Part shown: piece by piece, positions 24,380-35,846 of the stretch
How positions within the stretch are numbered: the stretch's first letter is position 1
Layout of the letters: each line of letters opens with the position of its first letter
From: Straminergon stramineum
Taxonomy: Eukaryota > Streptophyta > Bryopsida > Hypnales > Calliergonaceae
Length of the DNA: 64,000 nucleotides
Direction of reading: 5' to 3'
NCBI GenBank assembly: GCA_963920665.1
Contig: OY987268.1
Coordinates: forward strand, 9,860,501-9,924,500
Translations under genes and position numbers: made by a program
The notes under the pieces: model-generated
Database searches by the model: none
What the model was told of the DNA's origin: nothing
Seen by the model: only the letters and a program-made list of their open reading frames with translations

Positions 24380-25690
24380 ACATAACTCCTTAAAAATAAT
24401 TGGCCACTCTAAAATAAATTGGTATGCTTTTCAAAAGCTTGGGTCACTCCATCTCCCCTTTTGGACATTCATTTTTAAAGCACACTTCCATTCCAAGTCA
24501 CTGCCCTTATTTTTTTGGCGGAATCATTCCCTTTCCTATTTTTTTGGCATCATTACCAAAAGTCTTTTATTTTAATTCAATGCCACTTGCATAGGGTGGA
24601 ATGATTTTTTTTTCCTATTTTATTTTTTGTGATTAGCAAAAATGTTCCATCTCTACCCGAGGCCATTTATTTATCGTTGATCATTCCCATTCATTTCATT
24701 TTTTGCTTCATTAGCAAAACTCTTTCATCCCAAGTGAATTCCATTTATTTTTTGTGGTATCCCAACTCTATCCGAATTGAATTGGATTAGGATTAAATGG
24801 GGATAAAATTTAGGTAAGGAAATGAAATGTCCTTGAGTTGAAATAGGATTCAAATATTCAATGATAAAAAAAATTAGGTGAAGAAATGTAATGTCATTTA
24901 ATTGGAATAGGATTTAATGATAAAAACATTTAGGGAATGAAATTAAATGTCATTGAATTGGAGTAGGATTCATTTCCAATCAATAACGAAAACTAGGGAA
25001 GGGAAAGAAATGTCAATCCATTGGAATGTAAGTGCATTTTAAATGTTAATAAAAGCAAACAAATGTGAAAGAGATATGAAACAAATCTTATTTTTGATTA
25101 CCTATTTTTTCATATGAGAAATGGGAAGTGAATGGAAAGACTCCAATTTGGTACCATAAAAAACATTTATTATTGAGTTGGGATGGAAGAATTTTGCTAA
25201 TGAGTAAAAAAAATAGGAAAGGGAATGATGGAACAAAAAAAAGCTTGCTTAAAGTTGGAATAAAAGAGTTTTAGGAATAAATGAAGGAAAAAAAATGGAA
25301 AGCAAAAAAAATAGGAAAGGAAATGACGCAACAAATAAATATTGGCATGGAGTTGGAATAAAAGAGTTTTAGGAATTAATGAAGAAAAAAAATAGGAAAG
25401 CAAAAGAAAATAGGAAATGAAGTGAGTTGGATGAATAAATATTGGCATAGAGTTCAAATTAAAGAGTTTTAGGAATTAATGAAGAAAAAAATGGTGGACC
25501 AAAAAACAGAGGGCAAGTAGTTGAAATGGAAGTGTTTAAAGAGTTCATGAAGCCAAAAAGAAAATTGAATGATTTACAAAAAAATTAATGGCATTGAGGT
25601 GGGATGGAAGAGTTTTAGGAATGAAGCCCCCCAAGATAGGAAAGGGAATGATGGAATTAAAAATTCAAGTGACGTATTGAAGGCCTAGAA
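24380..25690. repeat. AT-rich degenerate tandem repeats, left arm
   Basis: Units about 70-85 bp, built around 'ttgggatggaagagtttt' and 'aataggaaagggaatgatg'. They read on the minus strand at about 24380-24780 and on the plus strand at about 25150-25680, so the orientation inverts inside the element. Open frames such as 25197-25457 are simple-sequence artefacts. Confidence 0.6.
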
Positions 25691-25889
25691 TTTTTTTTTA
25701 ACTCCCTACTATTTCTTTCATTTTAAACAAAATGCGGTTTTACCCTTTTATCTAGTACACTACATTTCCTAAATATTTCCTCAAAGTGTCCTAAACACTT
25801 TAGAATTTAGAGTCTTTTTTTTACATCCTAAACTATTTGTTGGTTCAAAGTAGTTTGAAGTGTTACAAGAAGTAAGGAAGAACATTTTC

Positions 25890-26700
25890 CACCATGACGA
25901 AGGGGACATGCTCTTCCATGAAGTTTCTTCCAAATCTTAGTCAATGGAGCTCTTTATTTGGCATCTTGCTTTCATTGTCTTGTCGAAATCCAAAACAAGT
26001 TGTTCAGGCTATAATTAATGGTTCCCCCACTCCAAAAAATGGAAGGACTGAAGGATGTCAAGCCTAAGCGCATTTCAAAGTCCTGCCTCCTCATTTGTGT
26101 CAAAAAAAAAAAAAAAAAAAATCCTGCCTCATGTGCTAGACGAGCACGTCCACACCTTGGAGTCCACGCCTTGACTTCAAGTCCGTGCCTTGACTTCAAG
26201 TCCACACTATGGAGTCTGTGATTCAGTTGCGCTCTCTCAAGTTCTTCCGCCTTTGTGAATTGTCCGCCCTGGAGTCCGCACCCTACGTCCGCACCCTGAC
26301 ACAACCCATTCAACGAAAACATTTCTAAGAGAAAACGTTCTTGTCTCTCCACGAATATGAGGACTCTAAAGCAAGGTGTGACAGCATTTAATGTTTCCCT
26401 CTTTCCATGAAAAGGGGGGACACCATCTTCCAAGAGCATTAAATAGGAAGAAGGAGGGATCCCATGTCTAGTGCATCCCCATGTGCGCACCCACATTTTT
26501 GTAGTGGAGTTTCGCCGTGGAGTCCGCATCCTGAAGTCCGCGCCCTGTTATGGAGTCCGCGCCCTGAAGTCCACGCCCTGGAGTCTGCACCCTAACTTCA
26601 AGTCCCCGCCCTCACTTGGAGTCCCCACCCTGGAGTCCCCGCCCTATGATGACGTCCACGCCCTAAGTAGCGCCAGCGCAGTGAAGTTCCACCCTCCAAC
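25890..26700. repeat. Internal block R1 with GTCCGCGCCC repeats
   Basis: 25890-26540 is a direct repeat of 29251-29870. Both contain a LINE micro-insertion at the same place and continue into arrays of 'ggagtccgcgccctgacttc' variants. The 185-codon minus-strand frame (25972-26529) and its counterpart near 29332-30161 cross the poly(A) tract and repeat arrays and are not accepted as genes. Confidence 0.75.
26081..26130 (+). mobile_element. LINE micro-insertion in block R1
   Basis: TCCTGCCTC at 26081-26089 and 26122-26130 flank only about 12 bases (CTCATTTGTGTC) plus 20 A bases. The TTTGTGTC-poly(A) end is that of the LINE at 4607-4740. The second copy of the block has the same insertion (29441-29511) with a 41-base A tract and a mutated right duplication, so insertion preceded the block duplication. 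Confidence 0.75.
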
Positions 26701-26735
26701 TTCTTGAATTATTGTGGCCAAGGGTTTCAAGAGTG

Positions 26736-26760
26736 TAGGGTTTAGGGTTTAGGGTTTTAG
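26736..26760. repeat. Short telomere-like run
   Basis: About three units of the plant telomere repeat TTTAGGG, followed by a degenerate G/T-rich stretch. It is too short to mark a former chromosome end. Confidence 0.7.
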
Positions 26761-27959
26761 TTTTGGATTTTCGGTTTGAGTTAATGGCTTAGGGTTGAAT
26801 TAAATAACAAATAGATGTAGCAATTACCTTTAGAAAAGAACCCTTCTCATGCATTGAAATCAATATAACTTGTAAGTTCATGTGAAAATCAATTTCTTGT
26901 ACCAATGATTTGTAATCATGGATTGGCATTCACAATCATTCTACTTCAATTTAACTTGTACGTTCAATTAAGCAATAGTCCCTTGTGCCAAGTAATAAAA
27001 AAAAATGAATCCCTTTACATTTTTTATTTTTTTTAACAAATGGAAAGAACCATTGCATAATAAAAAATACACAATAGGCCAAGCCACAAAGGCTAGACAA
27101 TGAAGAGATATGAGCAAAAACAAACAATCCCTTTACATTTAGAAGAAAATGTAACTTGTAATTTCTCATTTCCGAAATAAATTTCTTTTAGTTAATATAC
27201 CTCAAATTGAATCCTTTATTATGAATAATGGATTTGAAGAAATAAAACCTATGGGTTCATTAATAAAATTCATTCTATCAATTATTCCAAAAACCCTTAT
27301 ACCAAGCATTTTCAAATATTAGTCCCTTTACGTGAATCCAAAAGAATGGAAGATCTCAGCTTCCATTCAAAAACCATCCCTTCTAGCTATTTTTTTAGAA
27401 ATGGTTCCCTTCCAAGTTATTCAACCCCCCAAAATGGCATTGACTTCAAATGTAAGTGCTTTGAAATTCAATGCCCCTAACGAGGGATGGGGTCACCCAA
27501 ACTTTCGTAAATTTAATTTCGGTATGATTCAAAACTTTAGTTACAAGTTAGAATGTTTGAGCCTAAGGGCCTAAATCCCAAACACAAATACTTGAATTTT
27601 CTTTTTTGCTAAAATATAATTCTAGCAAAGAAAAATGGGGAGAAAGAAATCCAAGGAAGAGAATTCAAGGCAAGCAGGGAATCCAAGGGTAGGATCCGAT
27701 GTAAGGCCCTACAATTCTATTTTATACAAAATTGGGACCTAAATGGATAGGAAATTTTTTTTAACTATTTTCCTTTTTATTAAAGAGTCTTTTGCCCCAT
27801 GTACCATAAACAAATGGGTTAAATTTTTCTACTCAAGATTTAATGCAAAGTATCCATTGTCATTCTTGATTTTCTAATGCATGTGATGGCCTTTAACTTC
27901 ATATTTTTTTTATTATCTATTTTTTTATGACATGTGAAGAGAATGGAAATGTATTGTAA
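26761..27959. other. AT-rich interior of the foldback element
   Basis: No gene is recognised. Frames such as 27332-27574 have no family motif. No hAT transposase features (BED finger, dimerisation domain) are visible. Confidence 0.45.
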
Positions 27960-29245
27960 AAAAATTTATCATTGAGTTGGAATGGAGTTGGGATGGAGTG
28001 ACCCTAAAGATTTAATGCAAGGTGTCAATTGCCAATGTTGATTTTCTAATGCATATGACAGCCTTTAACCTCAATTTTTTTTCTTACCTATTTTGTGTAT
28101 ATGACATGCAAAGAGAATGGAAAGACTTCAATTTGATACCGTAAAAATAATTTATCATTGAGTTGGGATACCACAAAACTAAATGGCCTTGAGTTGGAAT
28201 GTAAGAGTTTTGCTAATCAAGCCAAAAAAAATAGGGAGTGAATGATATACAAAAAATAAAGGGCATTGGGATGGCATGGGATAATGTTGCAAATGAAGCC
28301 CAAAAAAAATTAGGAAGTAAATGATATACCAAAAAATAAATGGCATTGGGATGGCATGGGATAATGATGCAAATGAAGCCCAAAAAAAATTAGAAAGGGT
28401 TTAGGGAATACAAAAATTAAATCATTTCAATGGCCTTGGGGCTTGGGTTGGAATGGAGCAATTTTGCTAATCAAGCCCAAAAAAACTAGGAAGGGAATAA
28501 TAATGCCATTTAGTTTTTGTATAACTTGGGATGGAACAACTTTCCTAATCAAGCAAATAAAATAGGAAAGGGAATTAATCCACCCCCCAAAAATAGCATG
28601 GAAGTGTTTAGGAATCCAAAGCCCAAAAAAATAGGAAAGGGAATGGTGGAACAAAAAACAAATGGCATTCAATTGAAATGGAAGTGTTTAAGGAGTTCAT
28701 GAAGCCAAAAAAGAAAAGAATGGCATTAAGGTGGGATGGAAGAGTTTTAGGAATGAAGCAAACACAAAAAAAAAAGGAAAGATAATGATGGAACAAAAAA
28801 TTAATGGCTTTGAATTGGGGTGGGAGAACTTTAGGAAATAAGCAAAAATGAAATAGGAAAGGGAATGATTCAACATATAAAGATCAGCATGGAGTTGGAA
28901 GAAAACTAGAAAATAGTCTTGCTAAATAATGAAGCAAAGCAAAATAGAAAAGGAGATGATTCAACAAATAAAAAAAAGAACTATGAATTGGGATGGGAGA
29001 GTTTTAGGAATGATCCAAAAAAATAGGGAAAGGAATGATGGAACAAAAAATGAACATTTGGCTTTGAGTTGGGATGGGAGAGTTTTAGGAACAAAATAGA
29101 AGAAAGAATGATTCAACCAAAAGAAAAAAAATTAGTATAAGTTGGAATGTGAGAGTTTTAGGAATGAAGCCAAAAAAATAGGAGAGAGAATGATCCAAAC
29201 GCAAATGAATGGCATAGAGTTGGGATGGGAGAGCTTTGCTAACAT
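27960..29245. repeat. AT-rich degenerate tandem repeats, right arm
   Basis: More than ten diverged units built on 'gagttgggatggaagagtt' and 'aaaaaataggaaagggaatg'. Same unit as at 25150-25680, and inverted relative to 24380-24780. Confidence 0.65.
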
Positions 29246-29250
29246 CTTTC

Positions 29251-29460
29251 ACCACCATGAAGGGGACATGCTCTTCCATGAAGTTTCTTCCAAATCTTAG
29301 TAAGTGGAGCTCTTTATTTGGCATCTTGCTTTCATTGTCTTGTCGGAATCCAAAACAAGTTGTTCAGGCTATAATTAATGGTTCCCTCGCTCCAAAAAAA
29401 GGAAGGACTGAAGGATGTCAAGCCCAAGCGCATTTCAAAGTCTTGCCTCCTCATTTGTGT

Positions 29461-29505
<45 letters not shown>

Positions 29506-30000
29506 TCCCTCCTGTACTGGACGAGCACGTCCACGCCCTGACTTCAAGTCCACACTATGGAGTTTGTGATTCAGCTGTGCTCTCTCAAGTTCTTCCGCCT
29601 TTGTGAATTGTCCGCCCTGGAGTCCGCGCCCTGACACAGCCCATTCAATGAAAACATTTGTGAGAGAAAATGTTATTGTCTCTCCACGAATATGACGACT
29701 CTAAAGCAAGGTGTGATAGCATTTAATGTTTCCCTCTTTCCATGAAAAGGGGGGACACCATCTTCCAAGAGCATTAAATAGGAAGAAGGAGGGATCCCAT
29801 GTCTAGTGCATCCCCATGTGCGCACCCACATTTCTGTAGTGGAGTTTCGCCCTGGAGTCCGCGCCCTGACTTCAAGTCCCCGCCATGAAGTCCGCGCCCT
29901 GCCTGAACGAGTCCTCACCCTGACGCTCACGTTAAAGTCCGCACCCTGCCTGAATGAGTCCGCGCCCTGAGGGTGGCACGATGACGTCCGCGCCGTGGAT
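29251..30000. repeat. Internal block R2 with right subterminal repeats
   Basis: Second copy of block R1, followed by 'gtccgcgccctg' repeats in complement to the left-arm minisatellite, then the right tip at 30116-30128. The poly(A) tract at 29462-29502 is 41 bases long. Confidence 0.75.
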
Positions 30001-30445
30001 CTCTCTGTCCGAGGTGACGTGTCATTCAAAAAAATTCCACAACTTTGAAAAATTGAAGCTGTCCGGTCCGGTTCGCCCGAGGGTCCGGGACGTCCGGTGA
30101 CCTTGACCCATCTGATATGACAACCCTGAATGGAACGAACAAAAGCTTTCCATGTAGACAAAAATATAATTGATTAGAAAAAAAATTGGAAATGGAAAAA
30201 TTCAAATTTTTATGAATTTTCCTTTGCTACTTGGTCTCCCCTATTTTGAGTTTATTTGGCATAAATTTAGCTCTTGGGCACCAATTGAAATAAAAATAAT
30301 ATTAAAAAAAATCTAATGTATTTTTCAATCTTAAGAAAAAATTTCAAAAAATCATGACAAAAATTAAGAGCATAGGTATAGGTACATGATAAAAATCCAA
30401 TTTGTCCTCCAAGGGGATAATGGTCCTTCAGGGTTTATTTAATTA

Positions 30446-30797
30446 ATATTGCTTTGCTTTAAAACCTAGTTCTGTCTTCAAATCCTAGATGGATTGCTTG
30501 GTGATGAGGTTTTGTTCTTGTATCTTTTTTTGCAGTGGTTCATTTTTTCCAAAATAAACTAATATTTTTATTCCTTTAGAGTAAATGATTTTGTAGTAAA
30601 GAAGCTTTCTTTGTTATATCTTTTATTCTTGCAATTCACCTTAATGAGAATCTGATTCATCTTAATTGGCTTCTAAGATGAAGAGACAAATTTGGTAGGC
30701 TCTTGTCTTACAAGTTCAACTTAGTGAATTATGTCTGTGTGAATAAGGCATCTTTTCAGGGCTTCCATAGTTCAGGTTAGGTTGAAATTCTTATCAT
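30446..30797 (+). other. 3' region of gene copy B, distal part
   Basis: Homology to the other copies resumes here ('gatggattgcttggtgatgag'), with AATAAA at 30553-30558 as the conserved poly(A) signal. After that it follows the downstream flank of copy A (8030-8220). Confidence 0.65.
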
Positions 30798-31725
30798 TAA
30801 TCCCTAAAGGACCAGTATGCATTTTTTGGCTACATAGCAATTTTGGGTAGGTACATGTGACTAGAGATTTCCATATTTTTGGCCCAAATTTTAAGAAGTG
30901 GGAATGAGGAATATCTTTCATATGCACTAAATTTCATGACATTTGGAAATATGAGTCAAAAGTTAGAGCCTAATATGTTACTTTTTTTCATAAACAAGTA
31001 GTCTAGGCAAATTAGAAAAAATCACTTTTTTCATAAACAAAAATTTGAAATTGGTTTTCTAGAGTTTTATATACATAAAAAGCTATGAATCATTCCATTT
31101 TGATCAATGAGTCAAAAGTTATGAGGAATTTTTGTTTGTGGGTGGTTATGGATTCTCTACTCTAGAATAAACTTTAAAGTCTGTAATCATACTCAATTTT
31201 CAGTATTTTTGGAAAAAAATAAAATCTTAGGATTTAGATTATTTATTACAACATTGCATCCATTGAGATTGGCATTTTCCAATTCCATGATTAAATTCTT
31301 AACAATTTCGTATTTTGAATCATTCCCTACTATTGTTTACTTACTATTTTTTTCCTATATGTTGTTCAATTCCAAATGATCTGAAAATTTTCAAGCATGC
31401 GGCCAACTTGTCTAGGAAAAAGAATCCAAAGAAATTCCACCGTTTTGGACATTGTTTCATAGAAAAGTGAGCTTGTGAAGTGCATCTGCCCTATTTTTTG
31501 CAAGGCAGAGGAAATGATTTCAATGAATTTGAATGCTTATATCTTGCAATCCACATGTTGGAAATTTCTGAAATTTTTACTACATATTCTCACGTCAACA
31601 TACTACAAGATCCTATAGTTACATGCATCAAAAAAAAATTTTGTCAAAACTTTGGTACTTGTACTAAAAATGGCAATTTTGGAGCATTTTCAGTGAAAAC
31701 ATAATCATGGAACTTTATGGGTAAT
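30798..31725. mobile_element. Family VII element with TAAT duplication
   Basis: The 920-bp element (30802-31721), ends CCCTAAAGG and CCCATAAAG, is flanked by TAAT at 30798-30801 and 31722-31725. The copy A flank has the unoccupied site at about 8223-8232, 'cattaatcagat', so boundaries and duplication are fixed by comparison. It has no coding frame with recognisable content. Confidence 0.8.
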
Positions 31726-31875
31726 CAGATTTGAATGGGTTTATGAGGTAATTGTAAGAGGATGAATTGATTGTTTTTTGTTTCAATTTTAGGTGTTGAT
31801 TGTAACTCATGTATACAAGAAGTTAAGAAGTAAGCAACTTTTGATATCACAAAAAAAAGTAGCAATTGTTCCATC

Positions 31876-32637
31876 TTAATCCCTAATTATTCAAGCAACC
31901 ATTTTGGTGGTTGCCCCTCTTTCATGAGCTTCTTGTCCTCGAATTTTAAGTTTTTTTTAAATAAAAATTAATTTTAGGAAAAAGATTGCATTATGAATCC
32001 AATGGGGGTAGTTTCATAGAATTTCAAGTTAAACTCCACCTTGTGAAAATTTTCAAAATTATGCATTGGAGTGTAATTTATAGCTTATTTTATAGGGCTT
32101 AGTTTGGGCATGGAGTAAAATGTCAACTAATCAATGTGATTCATGATCACCTCAAAAAATTTAGATCCACCTTGAAAAGGGCAAAGCCAAAGAGCTCAAA
32201 GAGAAGACAAGTATCATATTCTGGTTTTCTTACAAATACTACTCTCATTTCAATGACAACAGTGCATTGCAAGCTCTACCATAAATTGGAAAATGCTTGG
32301 AATATTGTGAAATTTTACATGTATATTCTCAACTTTCTTATCTTTCATTGAGCACAAAAGGCATCATTTCAGAATACTCTCATAAAGATATGCTCCTTTA
32401 AAGTATATTGCCTAGTATTTTCATTGACCCAAATAGAACTTCAAACTTAAATATCCCCTAAATTGTGCAATCAAATAATCTGAATTTTTTTGAGGTACTC
32501 ACTCTCAATGTGAACTTCAAGATCCTAAAGTTACATTGTGTCCGATTTCAAGAATAAACGGGCAAAGAAATTGCTCAAATTTTTAGCAGTTCAAGCCCAT
32601 TTTGAAAGTACCCCCCCCTTTGGTTAGTAGGAATTAA
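31876..32637. mobile_element. TTAA-flanked 754-bp element
   Basis: TTAA at 31876-31879 and 32634-32637 flank a segment starting TCCCTAATTATT and ending AGTAGGAA. The copy A flank is continuous across the single TTAA at 8752-8755. No gene inside. Confidence 0.75.
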
Positions 32638-32939
32638 CCCAAAAAAGATGTTGTGGACAAAAAGTGTCCAATCGATGACTTTTAAGAACTACACCAATTC
32701 ATCTTGAAACCTGATCATTTTTGGTTCACTACCTTGATAGGATCACCTTCTTCTAGGGTTAAATTTACTAGAATTCAAGAGTATGATTGTAAAGGTTGGC
32801 ATGACAATGGAAGAGATCTATATGAATCTTCAGTAATATTGAAATTCTGAAACATATCAACAATAGTTTGCAATGATTTAAGGTAAGGTGCTCTAATAGT
32901 GAGCCTACTTCAAAAGCGATGGCTAACACAAAAGTTTAC

Positions 32940-33427
32940 TTGGAGTTATATATGCATGTTATGCCTTTTAACCTAATATGTTTTTGGTGACTAATATTTT
33001 AGATTTGACATGTGAAAAGAGGATTGGAAGACTTCAAATCACTTTTATGATTTTAACACCTTCATGATCAAACATTATAATCTTTCAATCCATAAGTGAT
33101 TTTGTTGTGTTTTCTTTTCCCATGGGATTTCTAATATGTCTAGTTTGAATTTTTATGGATAAATTTCCAAAAAAATTGATAAAACTTACTAAAAGGTTGG
33201 CTTTTTGTCCCACATTTTGTTCAACTTAGAGCTAAGGGTCTATTTACTCCAAAAACTTTGGTTTGGAGCCTAAAGAAATGGAGTGTTTTGATTAGAACTT
33301 TGGATTGATACCATAGCTATCTTCCAATCGAAACACTACTTCTTTGGGCTCCAACCCTAAGTTTTCTATTGAAAACAGACCCTCATTCTAAGAAGCTCTA
33401 AGTAGGCCTTAGGCATTTAGGAGTTAA
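32940..33427. mobile_element. Family I TTAA-type element, partial, with nested MITE
   Basis: It aligns with 2480-2788, sharing 'catgatcaaacattataatc', and ends GGCATTTAGGAG then TTAA (33424-33427). The left end is missing or too diverged. It is interrupted by the MITE at 33236-33382. Confidence 0.65.
33236..33382. mobile_element. Tourist-like foldback MITE, 147 bp
   Basis: Ends GGGTCTATTT and GGGTCTGTTT start imperfect inverted arms of about 60 bp each, so almost the whole element folds back. Flanks are TAA (33233-33235) and TCA (33383-33385), one mismatch from a PIF-type TAA duplication. The family I copy at 2144-2788 lacks it. Confidence 0.75.
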
Positions 33428-34850
33428 TTGAGACTCACAATGTAATTCACTCATCAATTCACATGTGCATGGATGGCCAATCTTAAATAATTGAAATGGA
33501 GATATTTCAAAAGAATTACGTTTTTTGTAGAGCTAAGTTAGTGAACAATACTAATTACAACTTCACATCTCAATCAATCGTAAGTTATAAAGATAAATAT
33601 ATTTGTACTTGAATATCACAATAATCTTGAAGCTATATAAGATACCAATTGAACTAATATGCCACTTAGATGCAAATCTTCGTTTTTCCCTAGAAGGATG
33701 CTAAGGACTAAATATGTTTCATAAATGACTATAAAAAAATATAGAAATGAAGAATGTTCCTACTCATCCTGAAATTTGATAATTTCTAGTTATTTACCTT
33801 GGTTATATGGTTGTATCCCTCTACAATTTATACAAAGATAATTTTATATACCACGACAAGAGTAAAGTGCAACTAAGGTAGGATGACCCATTGTGAATCC
33901 TTAAGTTGTTTTACAAATTTAAAGTTATGAGATTCACAAATTTCTTCTTCAAATACCATACCTTTGGGTTAGGGTCGGCAGAAAATAATTATTTTTAAGA
34001 AAGCCGGAAAAAAAAATGAAAAGAGAGAAATTGATGAATTTAGAAAGAATTAATTGACCAAGTTGTTGTAAACAAAGAAAATATCTTGTATTAATTTAGA
34101 CCAAACAAAATATGAAGTCCAATCACCATCTTTCAGCAAGATAGTTTATGTAGACAAAGTGAAGACAATAACTCACCATGACATGTAGTTTCAGGGATGG
34201 AGAGGTCGCTTTTATAATGAAATGCATTGTTCATCATGAATCCTCAAAGGATATGGGACAATTTAAAGAAGAGAGCTTAACTATGGGTGTTTGAACTCCT
34301 ACTAATCCTAATTGACATATCCCTCATGGTTTGTTTCACCTCCCTACTTGTATAAAGAAGTTGTCTTTCCATCCCCTACCAAGTGAAGTGATAGGGTTTC
34401 CAACATTGAAATGTTGTTAGTATTTGTTTCAATTTGATAAAATGTTGAATTTTTAAAAACTATATTTTAATTTGCCGAATCTACTTTAGGAACTTTAATT
34501 AATTATTCGGCATCAATGTGCTGCCCCTGCCCCAAAGGTACGGTAGAATGGTAAATCATAATATACTTCACATGTATTTGCCAACTTGTTTTTGTAGAAA
34601 AAAAAGATACCTTTGGACAATTGATGAATTGAAGCAAAAACATATTGCTTCCTATTGTTGTCCCTTGAAGAGGCTATTCTTGTCCTTTTGGAGGCTAATG
34701 TGTCTCTCTTAATTTTCTAAACATTTGTAACAATGTTGCACTATGTAGAAAATGTTGGACTTTTCAATTGTTTGTTCAACAACCACTTGGGCATAGGTAT
34801 TCAAATCACAAATGAAGTCATATAAGTTATAACAATCATAAATTTAGTTT
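33428..34850. other. AT-rich spacer
   Basis: 33690-33800 is a diverged copy of the 8760-8860 flank segment. The 64-codon frame at 34518-34712 has no recognisable motif. Nothing else is supported. Confidence 0.45.
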
Positions 34851-34917
34851 AAACTCCATATGGGGTGATTGTAAGAAACACTTGTCCATTATTTTTGTCC
34901 TCTTGGCCTTGGATTAA

Positions 34918-34944
34918 GGGTGGGTGGGGGGTGGGGGGTGGGGT
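34918..34944 (+). other. G-quadruplex-type tract
   Basis: Five G runs of three to six, separated by single T bases, in otherwise AT-rich DNA. The pattern meets the usual G4 motif on the plus strand. Confidence 0.85.
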
Positions 34945-35115
34945 GGTATAACTTTTGCATCAAATTTTAGTTTTATGCGAAATTTGAAATCAAGGTAATG
35001 TGGTAGTTGTAGACATTGAGTAATTGCTTTTTATTTTTTAAAATGATTTTACAATTTTTAAGCAATCCCCACATGAAGGTCTACCTTGCCATTTGGGGGG
35101 ATTTTAGTACTATTA

Positions 35116-35846
35116 GGTGGTTGCAAGATAGACCAACTAATTTTGGTAGCATTTTGCCAAAACTATAGTTTTTGCACTCAATACTAGGAGTACTACAAGT
35201 ACTATGAATAAGGGAAATCTTAGCTATTGATTTGAAAAAATCGATGGCTAAAAGTCCTGTTGTGAGTATTATGACTACTTACAAGTACTGAAATAGTACT
35301 ATTTGAAAAAAAGATAGTTTGTCACAAAAAATAGATACAATGAGGTATAAATTAATAAGAATATAAAATCATGAACAAAAAAAACAAAAAAATTGAAAAT
35401 TTGTTATAGCTTAGTGGTGATTAGATTTCACCAAAAAGTGAAGTCAAAACCATTTTCAATGTTCAGAAGTGCTTACAAAAGGGAGCTCTATTTGCATGAA
35501 TATGGAGGCCATAAAATAATGCATTTTTAGATTCCTTTTGGTAGGCACATGTCTCCCTACTGTAGAAGTAGACCACAAGAATTTCAGCTCTAGATCATTA
35601 ATTTTGGGTGTTCTCTACTACTAAAACTCCCTTAACTTTAAAGAGTGGCAAATTAGGAAAATTGAATTTTAAACAAAATAATATTTTTTTTCAATTTCTA
35701 ATAAACAAGGGATATGATTATAATCAAATTAGCCATTTCCAATAAAAATTTCAAGTTCATCAAGCTCTACCTTCAAAAGTTTTAGCATAAAAAAACTCTC
35801 ACTCTAAATGTGACACAAAATAGGACCATCTTCTCTTGCAATCACC
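35116..35846. mobile_element. Insertion with inverted ends GGTGRTTGCAAG
   Basis: The left end GGTGGTTGCAAGATAG and the right-end complement GGTGATTGCAAGAGA are inverted repeats. The homologous repeat at 340-900 lacks this 731-bp segment. A clear target duplication was not found, and no gene is present. Confidence 0.6.

Larger units (their letters stand above)
23784..30136. mobile_element. 6.3-kb hAT-like foldback element, non-autonomous
   Basis: The element at 23792-30128 has 13-bp inverted tips, CATGGTTGTCATA and CAGGGTTGTCATA, and an 8-bp target duplication, AATGGAAT (23784-23791) and AATGGAAC (30129-30136). The family II copy at 44385-45290 shows the unoccupied site. CAGGG-type tips plus an 8-bp duplication indicate hAT. 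Arms mirror each other: GGGCGCGGAC repeats near the left tip and GTCCGCGCCC repeats near the right, then AT-rich repeats also in opposite orientation. No transposase was found. Confidence 0.75.
23161..30445. mobile_element. TTAA-type family II element split by a larger insertion
   Basis: The left half, from CCCCTAAAGGGCCA at about 23166 to 23791, and the right half, 30129-30434 ending TGGTCCTTCAGGG, together match the uninterrupted copy at 44385-45290. It interrupts the 3' end of gene copy B at a point where A and D read 'ttctcattaactga', so TTAA was the likely target. The present flanks are TTTT and TTTA, consistent with decay. The centre is occupied by the hAT-like element. Confidence 0.7.

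Noticed and set aside
25972..26529. 185-codon minus-strand frame
   Set aside because: It runs through a poly(A) tract and subterminal tandem repeats of the foldback element, and recurs only where that block is duplicated.
26736..26760. Interstitial telomere remnant
   Set aside because: Only about three units, in a G/T-rich stretch; not enough to infer a fusion or healed end.
24380..29245. CRISPR-like array
   Set aside because: Repeats are degenerate, AT-rich, variable in length and without uniform spacers; the sequence is eukaryotic.
29673..30161. 162-codon minus-strand frame
   Set aside because: It lies in the right subterminal GTCCGCGCCC repeats and the element tip; translation of repeats, not a gene.
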